Part shown: in pieces, positions 8,681-17,768 of the stretch | Layout of the letters: every line of letters begins with the position of its first letter | Numbering within the stretch: position 1 is the stretch's first letter | Assembly (NCBI GenBank): GCA_020638065.1 | Contig: JACKJG010000005.1 | Location: 62,001 to 126,000 of the forward strand | Length of the DNA stretch: 64,000 bases | From: Hyphomicrobiaceae bacterium | GTDB lineage: Bacteria; Pseudomonadota; Alphaproteobacteria; Rhizobiales; Devosiaceae | Direction of reading: 5' to 3' | Notes under the pieces: generated by a model | Database searches by the model: none | What the model was told of the DNA's origin: nothing | Seen by the model: only the letters and a program-made list of their open reading frames with translations | Translations under genes and position numbers: made by a program

Positions 8681-9510
8681 CCCTCGCTGGTATGTCCATT
8701 GCGCGGCATGCAGACGGCACGGCCGCTGGACAGATTGAGAAAGTCCACAATCTGCTGCACGTGACTGTTACCCGGGAACAGCTCCTCTGCATCCCCGGTG
8801 CGCTCCTTAAGGGTGCCTTCGCTGGAAAAGATCATGCGATAGGCGGCGCGAAGCGCATGAATGGCGTCGCGGGAAAAACCGCGGCGTTTCAGGCCGACCA
8901 GATTGAGGCCAGCAAGTTCAGCCCGGTTTCCAATCGCCATTCCGAAGGGAATGACGTCCGCATCTATCATCGATTGCGCGCCAATAAACGCATGTTCGCC
9001 GAGGCGCACATGTTGGTGCACGATACAACCAGCACCAAGAATCACATAATCCTCAACCGCAACGTGGCCCGCAAGGCCTGAGAAATTGGCCATGATGACA
9101 TGGTCGCCGACCTTGCAGTCATGTGCGACGTGCGTGGACGCCATGAAGAGGCAATCATCGCCGACTTCGGTTCGCATGCCTCCGCCAGCAGTTCCCGGAT
9201 TGAGCGTGCAATTCTCGCGTATGGTACAGCGCTCGCCAATGATCAACTCACTCGGCTCTCCATGGTATTTCAGGTCTTGGGGACGATGCCCTACGGACGA
9301 AAACGGATAGATCGTGCTGTCGTTGCCAATGCGCGTCCGCCCCTCGACAACGACATGCGAAATAAGATTGACCCCGTCACCCAGTGTCACGTGCTCGCCG
9401 ACGACACAATAAGCGCCAACCGAGGCCCCGCTGCCGACCCGCGCAGCCGGATGCACGATCGCCGTCGGATGAATGTGTGTCTGTTCTGCGTTCGATTGTG
9501 CCACGCTCAT
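8677..9510 (-). CDS. lpxA: UDP-N-acetylglucosamine O-acyltransferase
   Basis: A 277-residue left-handed beta-helix acyltransferase for the first step of lipid A synthesis. Hexapeptide repeats run from IHPTAIVHPAARVG through about residue 190; the catalytic His lies in STHVAHDC. The C-terminal helical domain is present. A stretch usually reading NNATLAGHV in relatives is NFSGLAGHV here, a mild divergence outside the catalytic His. The start is 3 bases after the fabZ stop region, and the end overlaps lpxI by four bases. Confidence 0.96.
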   Translation of the reverse strand: MSVAQSNAEQTHIHPTAIVHPAARVGSGASVGAYCVVGEHVTLGDGVNLISHVVVEGRTRIGNDSTIYPFSSVGHRPQDLKYHGEPSELIIGERCTIRENCTLNPGTAGGGMRTEVGDDCLFMASTHVAHDCKVGDHVIMANFSGLAGHVAVEDYVILGAGCIVHQHVRLGEHAFIGAQSMIDADVIPFGMAIGNRAELAGLNLVGLKRRGFSRDAIHALRAAYRMIFSSEGTLKERTGDAEELFPGNSHVQQIVDFLNLSSGRAVCMPRNGHTSEG

Positions 9511-9513
9511 CGC

Positions 9514-10002
9514 CTAGGACTCTGATTCAACAATCATGGCACCGATCTCGGCTTCCGCGATCAATTGACCATCGACAATGGCTTTTGCCGAAAACTTGCC
9601 AACATTGCGGCGGCGCTGGATTTTGGAGATGTGGTATTCCAATCGGTCGCCGGGTCCGGCCGGCTTGCGGAATTTTACATTGTCGACCGTCAGCATGTAG
9701 ACGATGTGCTGGACCGAGGTATCTCGCTCGGCCGCGATCACGATCGCGCCGGCCGTTTGCGCCATGCCCTCAATAATCAGCACACCCGGAAAAACCGGCT
9801 GCCCGGGAAAATGCCCTTGAAATATCGGCTCATTGAACGTGACGTTCTTGATGCCGACCGCGCTGTTGTCGCCGTCGATGTCGATGATCCGGTCGATCAT
9901 CAGAAACGGATAGCGATGCGGCAGGCACTGAAGGACATCAAGAATGTCGAGCGTCCCCAATTCCTTTTTGGCATTTTGGTTAGAATTCGTGTCGTCACTC
10001 AT
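9514..10002 (-). CDS. fabZ: 3-hydroxyacyl-[ACP] dehydratase FabZ
   Basis: A 162-residue hot-dog dehydratase of fatty acid elongation. The active-site His and Glu lie in FQGHFPGQPVFPGV and IIEGMAQ. The N-terminus has about 15 extra polar residues before LDILDVLQCLPHRYPFLM, common in this class. The gene overlaps the lpxD 3' end by eight bases and lies between lpxD and lpxA. It thus shares 3-hydroxyacyl-ACP supply between phospholipid and lipid A pathways. Confidence 0.96.
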   Translation of the reverse strand: MSDDTNSNQNAKKELGTLDILDVLQCLPHRYPFLMIDRIIDIDGDNSAVGIKNVTFNEPIFQGHFPGQPVFPGVLIIEGMAQTAGAIVIAAERDTSVQHIVYMLTVDNVKFRKPAGPGDRLEYHISKIQRRRNVGKFSAKAIVDGQLIAEAEIGAMIVESES

Positions 10003-11026
10003 GCCCTTTTCCCCGGCTCAATCGTCTGATCGCGGCAAGTTCCCGCCAAAAGTCCTTGGTATTCTGGGCCGGAGCCCCAATAATTTTGGAGTTTGCCGGC
10101 CAGTCCTTGGTAATTGCGGCGCGCGCAAAGACCACCGAGCCGTCACCGACCGAAACATGGCCCACACTTCCAACGCCAGCCCCCATCAAAACGCCGTCGC
10201 CCACATCAGTTGAACCCGCAAGCCCAACGGTGGGCGCAAACAGACAATTACGCCCAATTCTGCAATTGTGTCCGATCACAACGAGATTGCCAAGCTTGGT
10301 GTTCTCCCCCACGCTCGTATCCCCAAGGGCACCGCGGTCAATCGTGCTGTTCGGCCCGATTTCAACTCCAGACTGCAGAATGACGCGCCCCAATTGCGGG
10401 ATGGCAACATTGGCGTTGCCATGATCGAGCCAGCCGAATCCGCGCGTTCCGACACTCACATTGGGATGAATGACGACCCGGTCACCAATCAGCGCACATT
10501 CCAGGACCGAATTGGCACCGATTTCGCAATTCCGCCCAATCCTGACGTTTGGCCCGATCACGACATTCGGACCTATGTTGGTACCAGCACCGATTTCGGC
10601 GCCGTGACCCAGCTGCGCCGACGGCGCGATCGTCGCGCCGTGCTCGACTATGGCTGGCGGCAGGTCGTCTGGAGCGAGGTTGCCAGAGAGCCGCCGCCCT
10701 GCTTTTGGATAAAGCCAATCCAGCATGTCGGCAAAACAATGGTGCGCCCGGTCTGAAACCAGGCAGATCTGGGAGGTGGGCACGCGGTCTGCGAAATTGG
10801 GCTCCGTCAGGACAAAAGTCGCAGCAGAACCTTCCAGCGAACGGACGTACATGGCACCCGCCGCCAAAACCAGGTCCCCCTCCCGCGCTGAACCGATCTC
10901 GGCGATGCCTTCAATCCTGCGATCGAGGTCAGCGCCTTTGTTGTGCACGGAAATTCTCGGAAACGTGTCGAGCACTTCACCAAGCGTGACTGGACCGGCA
11001 AAGGAAAAAAATCGCTGATCGACCAT
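9995..11026 (-). CDS. lpxD: UDP-3-O-(3-hydroxyacyl)glucosamine N-acyltransferase
   Basis: A 343-residue LpxD, the third enzyme of lipid A synthesis. An N-terminal uridine-binding domain (about residues 1-100) is followed by hexapeptide-repeat beta-helix from APSAQLGHGAEIG; the catalytic His lies in VIGHNCRIG. Two starts are adjacent, GTG at 11029 and ATG at 11026; the ATG is used, without a strong ribosome binding site for either. A strong terminator ends the bamA transcript just upstream, so expression needs read-through or its own promoter. Confidence 0.94.
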   Translation of the reverse strand: MVDQRFFSFAGPVTLGEVLDTFPRISVHNKGADLDRRIEGIAEIGSAREGDLVLAAGAMYVRSLEGSAATFVLTEPNFADRVPTSQICLVSDRAHHCFADMLDWLYPKAGRRLSGNLAPDDLPPAIVEHGATIAPSAQLGHGAEIGAGTNIGPNVVIGPNVRIGRNCEIGANSVLECALIGDRVVIHPNVSVGTRGFGWLDHGNANVAIPQLGRVILQSGVEIGPNSTIDRGALGDTSVGENTKLGNLVVIGHNCRIGRNCLFAPTVGLAGSTDVGDGVLMGAGVGSVGHVSVGDGSVVFARAAITKDWPANSKIIGAPAQNTKDFWRELAAIRRLSRGKGHE

Positions 11027-11037
11027 CACGCTACTCG

Positions 11038-11069
11038 AAAAAAAGACCGCGGCAGAAACTGCCGCGGTC
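11038..11069 (-). terminator. Strong intrinsic terminator between bamA and lpxD
   Basis: An 11-bp perfect stem GACCGCGGCAG / CTGCCGCGGTC with a three-base loop, followed on the minus strand by seven T. It lies 24 bases after the bamA stop and about 12 bases before the lpxD start. Confidence 0.9.
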
Positions 11070-11092
11070 CCGTTATAACAATCGCTTTTGCT

Positions 11093-13435
11093 CTAGAGCA
11101 AGGTCGAGATCGTGAACTGGAAGCGTTGCGGAATGTCACCGGTCGCCCCGTTGATGTAGAAGGCATAATCGCCGCGCAACGGCCCGAATGGCGAGTTCCA
11201 GAGCAGCGATGCACCTGCGGATGTCCGAAGGCTGGTGCTGATGCCGCTGACTGGCACCGGCGAAGCCGCCGAGGCACCACCAACCCAGCCCGCATCTGCC
11301 CAGATCGCACCGCGCAGACCGTAGCTTTCAGGCAGCATCGGGATCGGGAATTCCAGTTCCGCCGAAACACCCGCATACGCCGTTGTGCCGTAGGTCTCGC
11401 CATTGGTTGCACCCGCAACCAGCGGCCCGCGCGGACCCAGACCGCCAGCAGCAAATCCGCGAACGAGACGCTGACCCGGCTTGAAGGTCTCAGTCGGATG
11501 CACACCGGCACCACTGAAGTCATAGAGGTAACCAGCCTGGCCGCGAACGCTCAGGACCACGCCGGAATCCGGAACCACCTCAACCAGATAACGGGCCCGG
11601 GCCTCGGTGCTCAGGAAGTTGTGATCGAGGAATGCGTAAGACTGCGTCAACTCCGCTACGAAGCCGTTGCGGGGCATGGCGACGTCGTCAACCTTGGTGA
11701 AGTTGAGCTTGTAGCCGACCGTGCCCTTGGCGAGGACCTGTCCGTTGGTCACCAGTGCCGAGGTCGGCGCGATCAGATCTGCATAGGTTGACTGCTGCAG
11801 GCCGAAGAACGGCGTCAAGGTCAATTCATCGGTCAGCGGAATGCCGATACGAATCTGGCCGGAAATCACGTCGCTTCCGTAGAATGCCGAACTCGACTCG
11901 TCAGTGATGGCTCGCGAAACATCGATGCCCGCAGAAACCTTGCTGCCCATGAAACGCGGCTCGGTAAAGGAGAAGCCGTAGGTCTGATTGGAGCCAAGGC
12001 TGGTCGGATCAAGCGACGCCCCGACCGAAATCTTCAGATACTGGCCGCGACCCAGGAAATTGCGTTCGGTCAGCGACAATTCACCCAGAAGCCCGGCATT
12101 TGAATCCCAGCCCGCGGTCGCGCCGTAGCTGCCCGAAGACGTCTCATCGACGGCGATGGTCAAGACAACCTTGTCCGCAGCGCTGCCGCGAGATGTGGTC
12201 ATGACGACCGAGCTGAAATAGCCCAGTGCTTCGATTTTTGCCTTGCCGCGGGTCAGAAGCGCGCGATTGAAGGGGTCGCCCTCGCCAAAATCAAGCTCAC
12301 GGCGAATGACGAAATCGCGGGTCTTGGTGTTGCCGATAATGTCGATGCGCTCAACGTAAACATGCGCACCCTCATCGACCAGATACGTCACCCGGAACGT
12401 GTGGGTTGCAACGTCACGCTCAAGCCGCGGACGGACTTCCGCGAAGGGATAGCCCTGCCCCGTTGCACGATATCCGATATCGGCCACGGATTTCTCGAGA
12501 TCGGCCTGCGAATACCCCGCACCCGAATAGGTCTGAATGTTGCCGCGCAGCGCGTCCGCATTCAATCCCGGAAGGCTGGTTTCGATCGAGACATCGCCGA
12601 ATGTGTAGTGCTCACCCTCATCAATGGTGAAATTCACATAGTACGCGTTTTTGCTGGCATCATAGTCAGCAACGGCCGAAAGCACGCGCGCATCGGGGTA
12701 GCCGTGGTCGGCATAATAGCGCTTGATGGCCGCTTTGTCGGCTTCGAGCTTGTCTTCGCTATATTCGTCATCAAGGAAGAGCCAGCTCAGCAGGTTGGTT
12801 TCCTTGGTCGTAATAACGTCCTTCAGCACCCAGCCGCTGATGGCGGTGTTGCCGGTAAAGTTGATTGCGGCGACGCCGGCCCGATCACCTTCATTGATGG
12901 CGAACACGACGCGAATGCGGTTATCGTCGGTCACTTCGGTGCGCGGGGTAACCGTCACGCCGGTATAGCCGGCGTCGGAATAGGCCAGTTCGATCGTGCG
13001 CTTGTCCGCGGCAAGCCGCTCATCGGTGTATGTCCCGCTTGAGGCCAAATTGACCATGCGGATCAGGTCGTCGTCGGTAAAACGCTTGTTGCCTTCGAAC
13101 AGAACCGAGCTGACAACCTGGTTTTCGCGCACGCCAACGGCCAACGTGCCCGACGAATAGCGAACACTGACGGTCGAGAACAAACCCGTCGCGTTCAGCG
13201 AGGCAATGGAAGACTGGATGGCGTCATTCGTGGCCACGTCTCCAACCCGAATTGTCAGGTAGGATTTGACCGTCGCATCATCAACGCGCTGATTGCCGGT
13301 CACGGAGATGACGGCAACCCTTTGGGCCATGGCATTTTCCACGCCAAACACTTGCGGGAGCAAACCCGTCAGCGGCATGATCACGGTAAGCGCAATGGCG
13401 AGCAAGCCGGCGCGGACAGAATTTGCGAAAGTCAT
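11093..13435 (-). CDS. bamA: Outer membrane protein assembly factor BamA
   Basis: A 780-residue Omp85 protein that inserts beta-barrel proteins into the outer membrane. A signal sequence (about residues 1-37, ending NAMA) is followed by five POTRA repeats (about 38-430) and a 16-strand barrel with the LVRGFAAGG loop motif that seals the barrel. The last residues are FQFTISTLL, so the chain ends in Leu where the usual C-terminal beta-signal ends in Phe or Trp. It follows rseP and precedes the lpx genes, the standard order in the class. Confidence 0.96.
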   Translation of the reverse strand: MTFANSVRAGLLAIALTVIMPLTGLLPQVFGVENAMAQRVAVISVTGNQRVDDATVKSYLTIRVGDVATNDAIQSSIASLNATGLFSTVSVRYSSGTLAVGVRENQVVSSVLFEGNKRFTDDDLIRMVNLASSGTYTDERLAADKRTIELAYSDAGYTGVTVTPRTEVTDDNRIRVVFAINEGDRAGVAAINFTGNTAISGWVLKDVITTKETNLLSWLFLDDEYSEDKLEADKAAIKRYYADHGYPDARVLSAVADYDASKNAYYVNFTIDEGEHYTFGDVSIETSLPGLNADALRGNIQTYSGAGYSQADLEKSVADIGYRATGQGYPFAEVRPRLERDVATHTFRVTYLVDEGAHVYVERIDIIGNTKTRDFVIRRELDFGEGDPFNRALLTRGKAKIEALGYFSSVVMTTSRGSAADKVVLTIAVDETSSGSYGATAGWDSNAGLLGELSLTERNFLGRGQYLKISVGASLDPTSLGSNQTYGFSFTEPRFMGSKVSAGIDVSRAITDESSSAFYGSDVISGQIRIGIPLTDELTLTPFFGLQQSTYADLIAPTSALVTNGQVLAKGTVGYKLNFTKVDDVAMPRNGFVAELTQSYAFLDHNFLSTEARARYLVEVVPDSGVVLSVRGQAGYLYDFSGAGVHPTETFKPGQRLVRGFAAGGLGPRGPLVAGATNGETYGTTAYAGVSAELEFPIPMLPESYGLRGAIWADAGWVGGASAASPVPVSGISTSLRTSAGASLLWNSPFGPLRGDYAFYINGATGDIPQRFQFTISTLL

Positions 13436-13616
13436 CTTGGTCCCGTTTGCCTTGGAATTCCCCGTTTCCGGAATCGCCTAACGATACCGAAAATAGTCTA
13501 ATAATTGGTTTTACCGCATTTTTGCCATTGGGCAAGCGCCAAAACCCACCCAACCGTGCAAATCCGCCCCGGCTTTTGCAATCTTGCAACACCCGGCGGC
13601 AAAACGGGAAAATATC

Positions 13617-14732
13617 CTAAAAAAACAAATCGTTGACCAGCGTGAAAATCATCAGCGTGCCAATGATCATCAACCCCACGCGAAAGCCGAATTCCTGGGT
13701 CTCGGGACGCAAAGGACGGCGCAAAACAACCTCAAAAAGGTAGTAAAGCAGATGCCCGCCGTCGAGCAGTGGCACGGGCAGAAGGTTAAAGACGCCGATA
13801 TTGAGCGAAAGCAGCGCGGCAAGATTGATCAAGGCGACAATTCCGAGTGTGGCAACTTCACCGGAGACCTGTGCGACCTTGACCGGTCCGCCCAATTGTT
13901 CGACATCGCCCCTTCCGACAAAGAAATCGCCAATGAAGGCTGCGGTGCGGTCAAGAATGAACTTCATTTCTTCGGCGGTCATGCCCAAGGCTTCGACTGG
14001 CGTGGGCCGGAAAACCGACACGTCCTCTTCGCTGATCTCCTTGATCACGCCCACCTGCCCGACCCGTTGCATGTTTCCGAATCGATCGGCTTGCTCGACA
14101 GCGTCGGGCACGACATCAAATCCGAGTTGCGTGCCGTGGCGGTCGACCTCGATATGGACCTGCCGTTCGGGGCTGGTTGCGACCAATCGCTGGAAATCGT
14201 TGAACCCGCGCACCTCGTAGCCGTCCACGCTGACGATCCGATCACCGGCCTCAAGACCTGCCTCGGCGGCCGGCGTTCCGTCCCGAACGCTATCGATCAC
14301 GGGCGTAATGACATACTGGCCATAGGCGACCAGCAGGCCATAAAGCACCACGAAAGTGAACAGGATGTTGGCGATCGGCCCCGCCGCCACGACCGCAATG
14401 CGTTGCCACACAGATTTGAAAACAAAGAGTTTTTTGCGTTCCTCTTCGGGCAGTTTTTCGATTGCATCTGGATCCGGCATGCTGGCCGCATTCATGTCAC
14501 CGACAAAGCGCACATAACCGCCCAGCGGAATCATCGAAATCCGCCACCGGGTTCCGTGCCGATCGGTCCATCCGAACAATTCAGGACCAAAACCGACCGA
14601 AAAGGTCTGGATGGCGATTCCATTCCAGCGCGCCACCCAATAATGCCCCATCTCGTGCACGAACACGATGACGGTCAAAACGGCCAGAAACGGCACGATG
14701 TAGGACAAAAGCCAGCCGGCCCAGGCGATCAT
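13617..14732 (-). CDS. rseP: Site-2 zinc metalloprotease RseP
   Basis: A 371-residue M50 intramembrane protease. HExxH is in VFVHEMGHYW (about residues 25-31), one PDZ domain spans roughly 130-200 with VIDSVRDGTPAAEAGLEAGD, and the third zinc ligand is in LLDGGHL. About four membrane segments are apparent. It cleaves membrane-anchored anti-sigma factors and signal peptide remnants. It is 33 bases from cdsA and 181 bases from bamA. Confidence 0.95.
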   Translation of the reverse strand: MIAWAGWLLSYIVPFLAVLTVIVFVHEMGHYWVARWNGIAIQTFSVGFGPELFGWTDRHGTRWRISMIPLGGYVRFVGDMNAASMPDPDAIEKLPEEERKKLFVFKSVWQRIAVVAAGPIANILFTFVVLYGLLVAYGQYVITPVIDSVRDGTPAAEAGLEAGDRIVSVDGYEVRGFNDFQRLVATSPERQVHIEVDRHGTQLGFDVVPDAVEQADRFGNMQRVGQVGVIKEISEEDVSVFRPTPVEALGMTAEEMKFILDRTAAFIGDFFVGRGDVEQLGGPVKVAQVSGEVATLGIVALINLAALLSLNIGVFNLLPVPLLDGGHLLYYLFEVVLRRPLRPETQEFGFRVGLMIIGTLMIFTLVNDLFF

Positions 14733-14765
14733 GTCAAATCCTTCGCAGTACGGCCGCCGGCGCGG

Positions 14766-15608
14766 CTACCAGTGCAGCAGGCCCGCCGGGACCATGTCGG
14801 GCCCCATATGCAGATATCCAACGACAAACACGAATAATGCGCCAAAAGTCAGGCTGTCGAGACGGTCCATGAAGCCGCCATGACCGGGGATGAGATCACC
14901 GCTGTCCTTCACCCTGAAGCGCCGCTTGACTGCACTTTCGGAAAGGTCGCCCAATTGTCCGGCAACGCTCGTTGCCGCAGCAATCAACGCACCGATCCAC
15001 CAGGGTGACGGGGTCATCCAGATCCAGAATAAAAGGCCGGTCAGCGTCCCCACGATCAGCCCGCCGAATGCGCCGGTCCAGGTCTTGCCCGGCGAAATGC
15101 CCGGTGACAATTTCGCGCCGCCCATCTGGCGTCCGACGAAGAAAGCGCCGGTATCAGTCATCCAGACGGTCGACCCGAGGAAAAAGCAGGCCGCAAATCC
15201 CGGGCTGCCGTCGCCGCGAATGGCAACGATCGAAATTGCGACGGCAGACAGGAAGATCAAACCGAACGCCCGCCACATAAGGTGCTCAAGGCCGAAAAAC
15301 GCTGCAACCACGATGCCGAAACCAACGATGAGCCAGGCGGGCCCTGACCCGCCGATCATCGCCGCAATCGGAACCAGGGTCATAATCCCCGTCAGCACAT
15401 AACCGAACGAAGATAGCGGCCTCGTGCGGACCATCACCTCCCATTCCCGGTAGATTCCGGCGAAAACGATACTGACCGCAATGGCGAACAACGGCCCGTT
15501 GACCCACACGGCAAACATGGCAACCGCAAGCAGGACCGCCGCCGATCCCAGCCTTGGGCCAAGATCGCTCCAGTTCGGTCCACTGCTTTGCGGTGTGGCA
15601 TCGCTCAT
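14766..15608 (-). CDS. cdsA: Phosphatidate cytidylyltransferase
   Basis: A 280-residue integral membrane enzyme making CDP-diacylglycerol from CTP and phosphatidate. The family signature region SAVKRRFRVKDSGDLIPGHG followed by GFMDRLDSL lies near the C-terminus, and about eight hydrophobic segments precede it. It overlaps uppS by four bases (start within the uppS stop), so the two are translationally coupled. Confidence 0.95.
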   Translation of the reverse strand: MSDATPQSSGPNWSDLGPRLGSAAVLLAVAMFAVWVNGPLFAIAVSIVFAGIYREWEVMVRTRPLSSFGYVLTGIMTLVPIAAMIGGSGPAWLIVGFGIVVAAFFGLEHLMWRAFGLIFLSAVAISIVAIRGDGSPGFAACFFLGSTVWMTDTGAFFVGRQMGGAKLSPGISPGKTWTGAFGGLIVGTLTGLLFWIWMTPSPWWIGALIAAATSVAGQLGDLSESAVKRRFRVKDSGDLIPGHGGFMDRLDSLTFGALFVFVVGYLHMGPDMVPAGLLHW

Positions 15609-16366
15609 GCGCTGGCCTCGCTCAGCCCGCCGAAGCGGCGCTCGCGCTCGGAGAAGATCTGAAGCGCCTCGACAAAGTCTTCCTCATCGAAATCCGGCCA
15701 CCAGGTGTCGAGAAAAACCAGCTCCGCATAGGCATTCTGCCAGATGAGAAAGTTGGAGATGCGCTGCTCGCCTCCCGTTCGAATCAGAAGATCAGGCGCC
15801 GGCATGCCGGCGGTGTACAATCGCTGCTCGATCAGTTCTTCGCTGACCTGCGACAGATCGAGCCGTCCCGCTTTCACATCGGCAGCGATCGAACGGGTCG
15901 CCTCGACGATCTCGTTCTTGCCGCCATAATTGAACGCGACATTCAGCTTGAGCCCTGAATTGCGGGCTGTTGTCGCCTCGACCTTGGCGATGGTGCGCTG
16001 TAACGCAACATCCAGACCGTTGCGTTCGCCAAGCACCCGGACGCGCACATTGTTCTGGTGAAGTTCATTGAGATCGGCTTCAACAAACTTGTGCAGCAGA
16101 TTGAAAATGAATTCGATTTCCGTTTTCGGCCGCGTCCAGTTTTCCGAACTGAAGCTGAAGACGGTCACATAAGGCACGCCGTATTTGTTGCACAGGCGGA
16201 CAAGCCGCTTGAGAGCCAGAATACCTTGCCGGTGCCCCTCGGTGCGCGGCCTGCCGCGCTGTTTCGCCCAGCGGCCATTGCCGTCCATGATGACGCCGAT
16301 ATGGGTGGGAACGCGAAGCGCCTCAAACTGCGAAACCGGGCGGGTGACCGCCTGTTCATTGGGCAT
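15605..16366 (-). CDS. uppS: Undecaprenyl diphosphate synthase
   Basis: A 253-residue cis-prenyltransferase that extends farnesyl diphosphate to the C55 carrier used in peptidoglycan and O-antigen synthesis. Motifs include VIMDGNGRWAKQRG with the catalytic Asp and RTGGEQRISNFLIWQ near the C-terminus. It sits between frr and cdsA in the conserved order. Confidence 0.96.
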   Translation of the reverse strand: MPNEQAVTRPVSQFEALRVPTHIGVIMDGNGRWAKQRGRPRTEGHRQGILALKRLVRLCNKYGVPYVTVFSFSSENWTRPKTEIEFIFNLLHKFVEADLNELHQNNVRVRVLGERNGLDVALQRTIAKVEATTARNSGLKLNVAFNYGGKNEIVEATRSIAADVKAGRLDLSQVSEELIEQRLYTAGMPAPDLLIRTGGEQRISNFLIWQNAYAELVFLDTWWPDFDEEDFVEALQIFSERERRFGGLSEASA

Positions 16367-16400
16367 TTGCCCTCTCCGTTCGGCGCCCGCGCGGCGCCAG

Positions 16401-16961
16401 TTACACCTGCATTATCTCTTTTTCTTTGGTCGCGAGCATCGCGTCAATCTCGGCCACGGCGTCGTCGGTCGCTTTTTGCACCAGATCCGATTTGCCGTGC
16501 ATCTCGTCCTGACTCATCTCACCGTCTTTTTCGGCTTTTTTGAGTTGGTCCATCCCGTCACGTCGGATGTGCCGCACGGCGACGCGCGCCTGCTCGGCGT
16601 AGTTGTGCGCGACCTTGACCAGATCGCGGCGGCGCTCCTCGTTCAACTCAGGAACCGGCACGCGGATGGTCGCGCCTTCCGCCATGGGATTGAGACCAAG
16701 GCCTGATTCGCGAATGGCCTTGTCGACCTCGCCTGCAAGCGCGCGGTCCCAGACCTGCACCAAAAGCATTCGTGACTCCGGAACAGTAACCGATGCTACC
16801 TGATTGAGCGGCATTTTTCCGCCATAGGCGTCAACCATCACCGGCTCCAGCAGACCGGCCGATGCCCGTCCCGTTCTGAGTCCGACAAACTCCTCGTGAA
16901 GCGCTTCGATCGACTTCGACATCCGCGTCTTCAATGAAGATAGCGAAAACTGCTCGCTCAT
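16401..16961 (-). CDS. frr: Ribosome recycling factor
   Basis: A 186-residue RRF which, with EF-G, splits post-termination ribosomes. The protein contains LRTGRASAGLLEPV and the three-helix bundle ending with a charged C-terminal helix. Length is exactly that expected. It follows pyrH by 38 bases. Confidence 0.97.
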   Translation of the reverse strand: MSEQFSLSSLKTRMSKSIEALHEEFVGLRTGRASAGLLEPVMVDAYGGKMPLNQVASVTVPESRMLLVQVWDRALAGEVDKAIRESGLGLNPMAEGATIRVPVPELNEERRRDLVKVAHNYAEQARVAVRHIRRDGMDQLKKAEKDGEMSQDEMHGKSDLVQKATDDAVAEIDAMLATKEKEIMQV

Positions 16962-16999
16962 CTCACTTACCTTTCTTCAGCTCTCCTTCCAGAGGGCGC

Positions 17000-17713
17000 T
17001 CAGCCAACTTTCGTGCTGACCACGCGGCCATCCAGAACTCCCATCAATCCGCCGTCCGCCTCCAGCGAATAAACCAGTATTTGTAATCCGTTATCACGCG
17101 CCAGCGCAAATGCGGCCATATCCATGACCTTGAGGTCCTTGCTGAGCACCTCGTCATGGCTGACGCTGGTGAACCGCGTCGCTGTGGGGTCCTTGAACGG
17201 ATCAGCGCTATAAACCCCGTCGACCTTCGTGCCCTTGAGCATGACATCGCATTTTAATTCAATTGCCTTGAGGGCCGAGGCCGTGTCGGTGGTGAAAAAC
17301 GGGTTGCCGGTTCCGCCGCCACAGATCACCACCTTGCCCTCGGTCAAGGCTTGCTGCGCCTCACCGGCATGAAACCGGTCAGCGATCGCTGGCATGAAAA
17401 CCGTTGAAAAAACCCGCACAGGCACGTCGAGCTTCTTGAGCGCGTCACCCAAGGCAAGCGAATTGATGATGGTGCCGAGCATGCCCATCTGGTCGGCCGT
17501 GACCCTGTCGCCGCCCTCTGCTGCAACTTGCATGCCGCGAAAGATGTTGCCCGCTCCGATGACGATTGCGATTTCCACGCCCGCTTCATTTGCCTCGGCA
17601 ATTTGTCCGGCCAGGCTGGCCAGAAATTTTGGTTCAATTCCAAAAGATTGGTCTCCGGCGAGGACTTCGCCGGAGACCTTAAGCAATATCCGTTTGTAAG
17701 GCAGTTCCGCCAC
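17000..17713 (-). CDS. pyrH: Uridylate kinase
   Basis: A 237-residue bacterial UMP kinase of the amino acid kinase fold, with YKRILLKVSGE at the N-terminus and GAGNIFRG in the nucleotide site. The GTG at 17713 is chosen because it has GGAG eight bases upstream and matches the family N-terminus. Extending to 17845 would add 44 residues that overlap the tsf 3' end and do not look like UMP kinase. Confidence 0.95.
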   Translation of the reverse strand: MAELPYKRILLKVSGEVLAGDQSFGIEPKFLASLAGQIAEANEAGVEIAIVIGAGNIFRGMQVAAEGGDRVTADQMGMLGTIINSLALGDALKKLDVPVRVFSTVFMPAIADRFHAGEAQQALTEGKVVICGGGTGNPFFTTDTASALKAIELKCDVMLKGTKVDGVYSADPFKDPTATRFTSVSHDEVLSKDLKVMDMAAFALARDNGLQILVYSLEADGGLMGVLDGRVVSTKVG

Positions 17714-17768
17714 AAGCCTGCTCCGCGCCCTTTCCCGAGAAATCGGGAATCTGTGCCCGGCAGGACTA

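Noticed and set aside
13584..14837. Plus-strand open frame of 417 codons opposite rseP
   Set aside because: Shadow frame of rseP; low-complexity charged product and no ribosome binding site.
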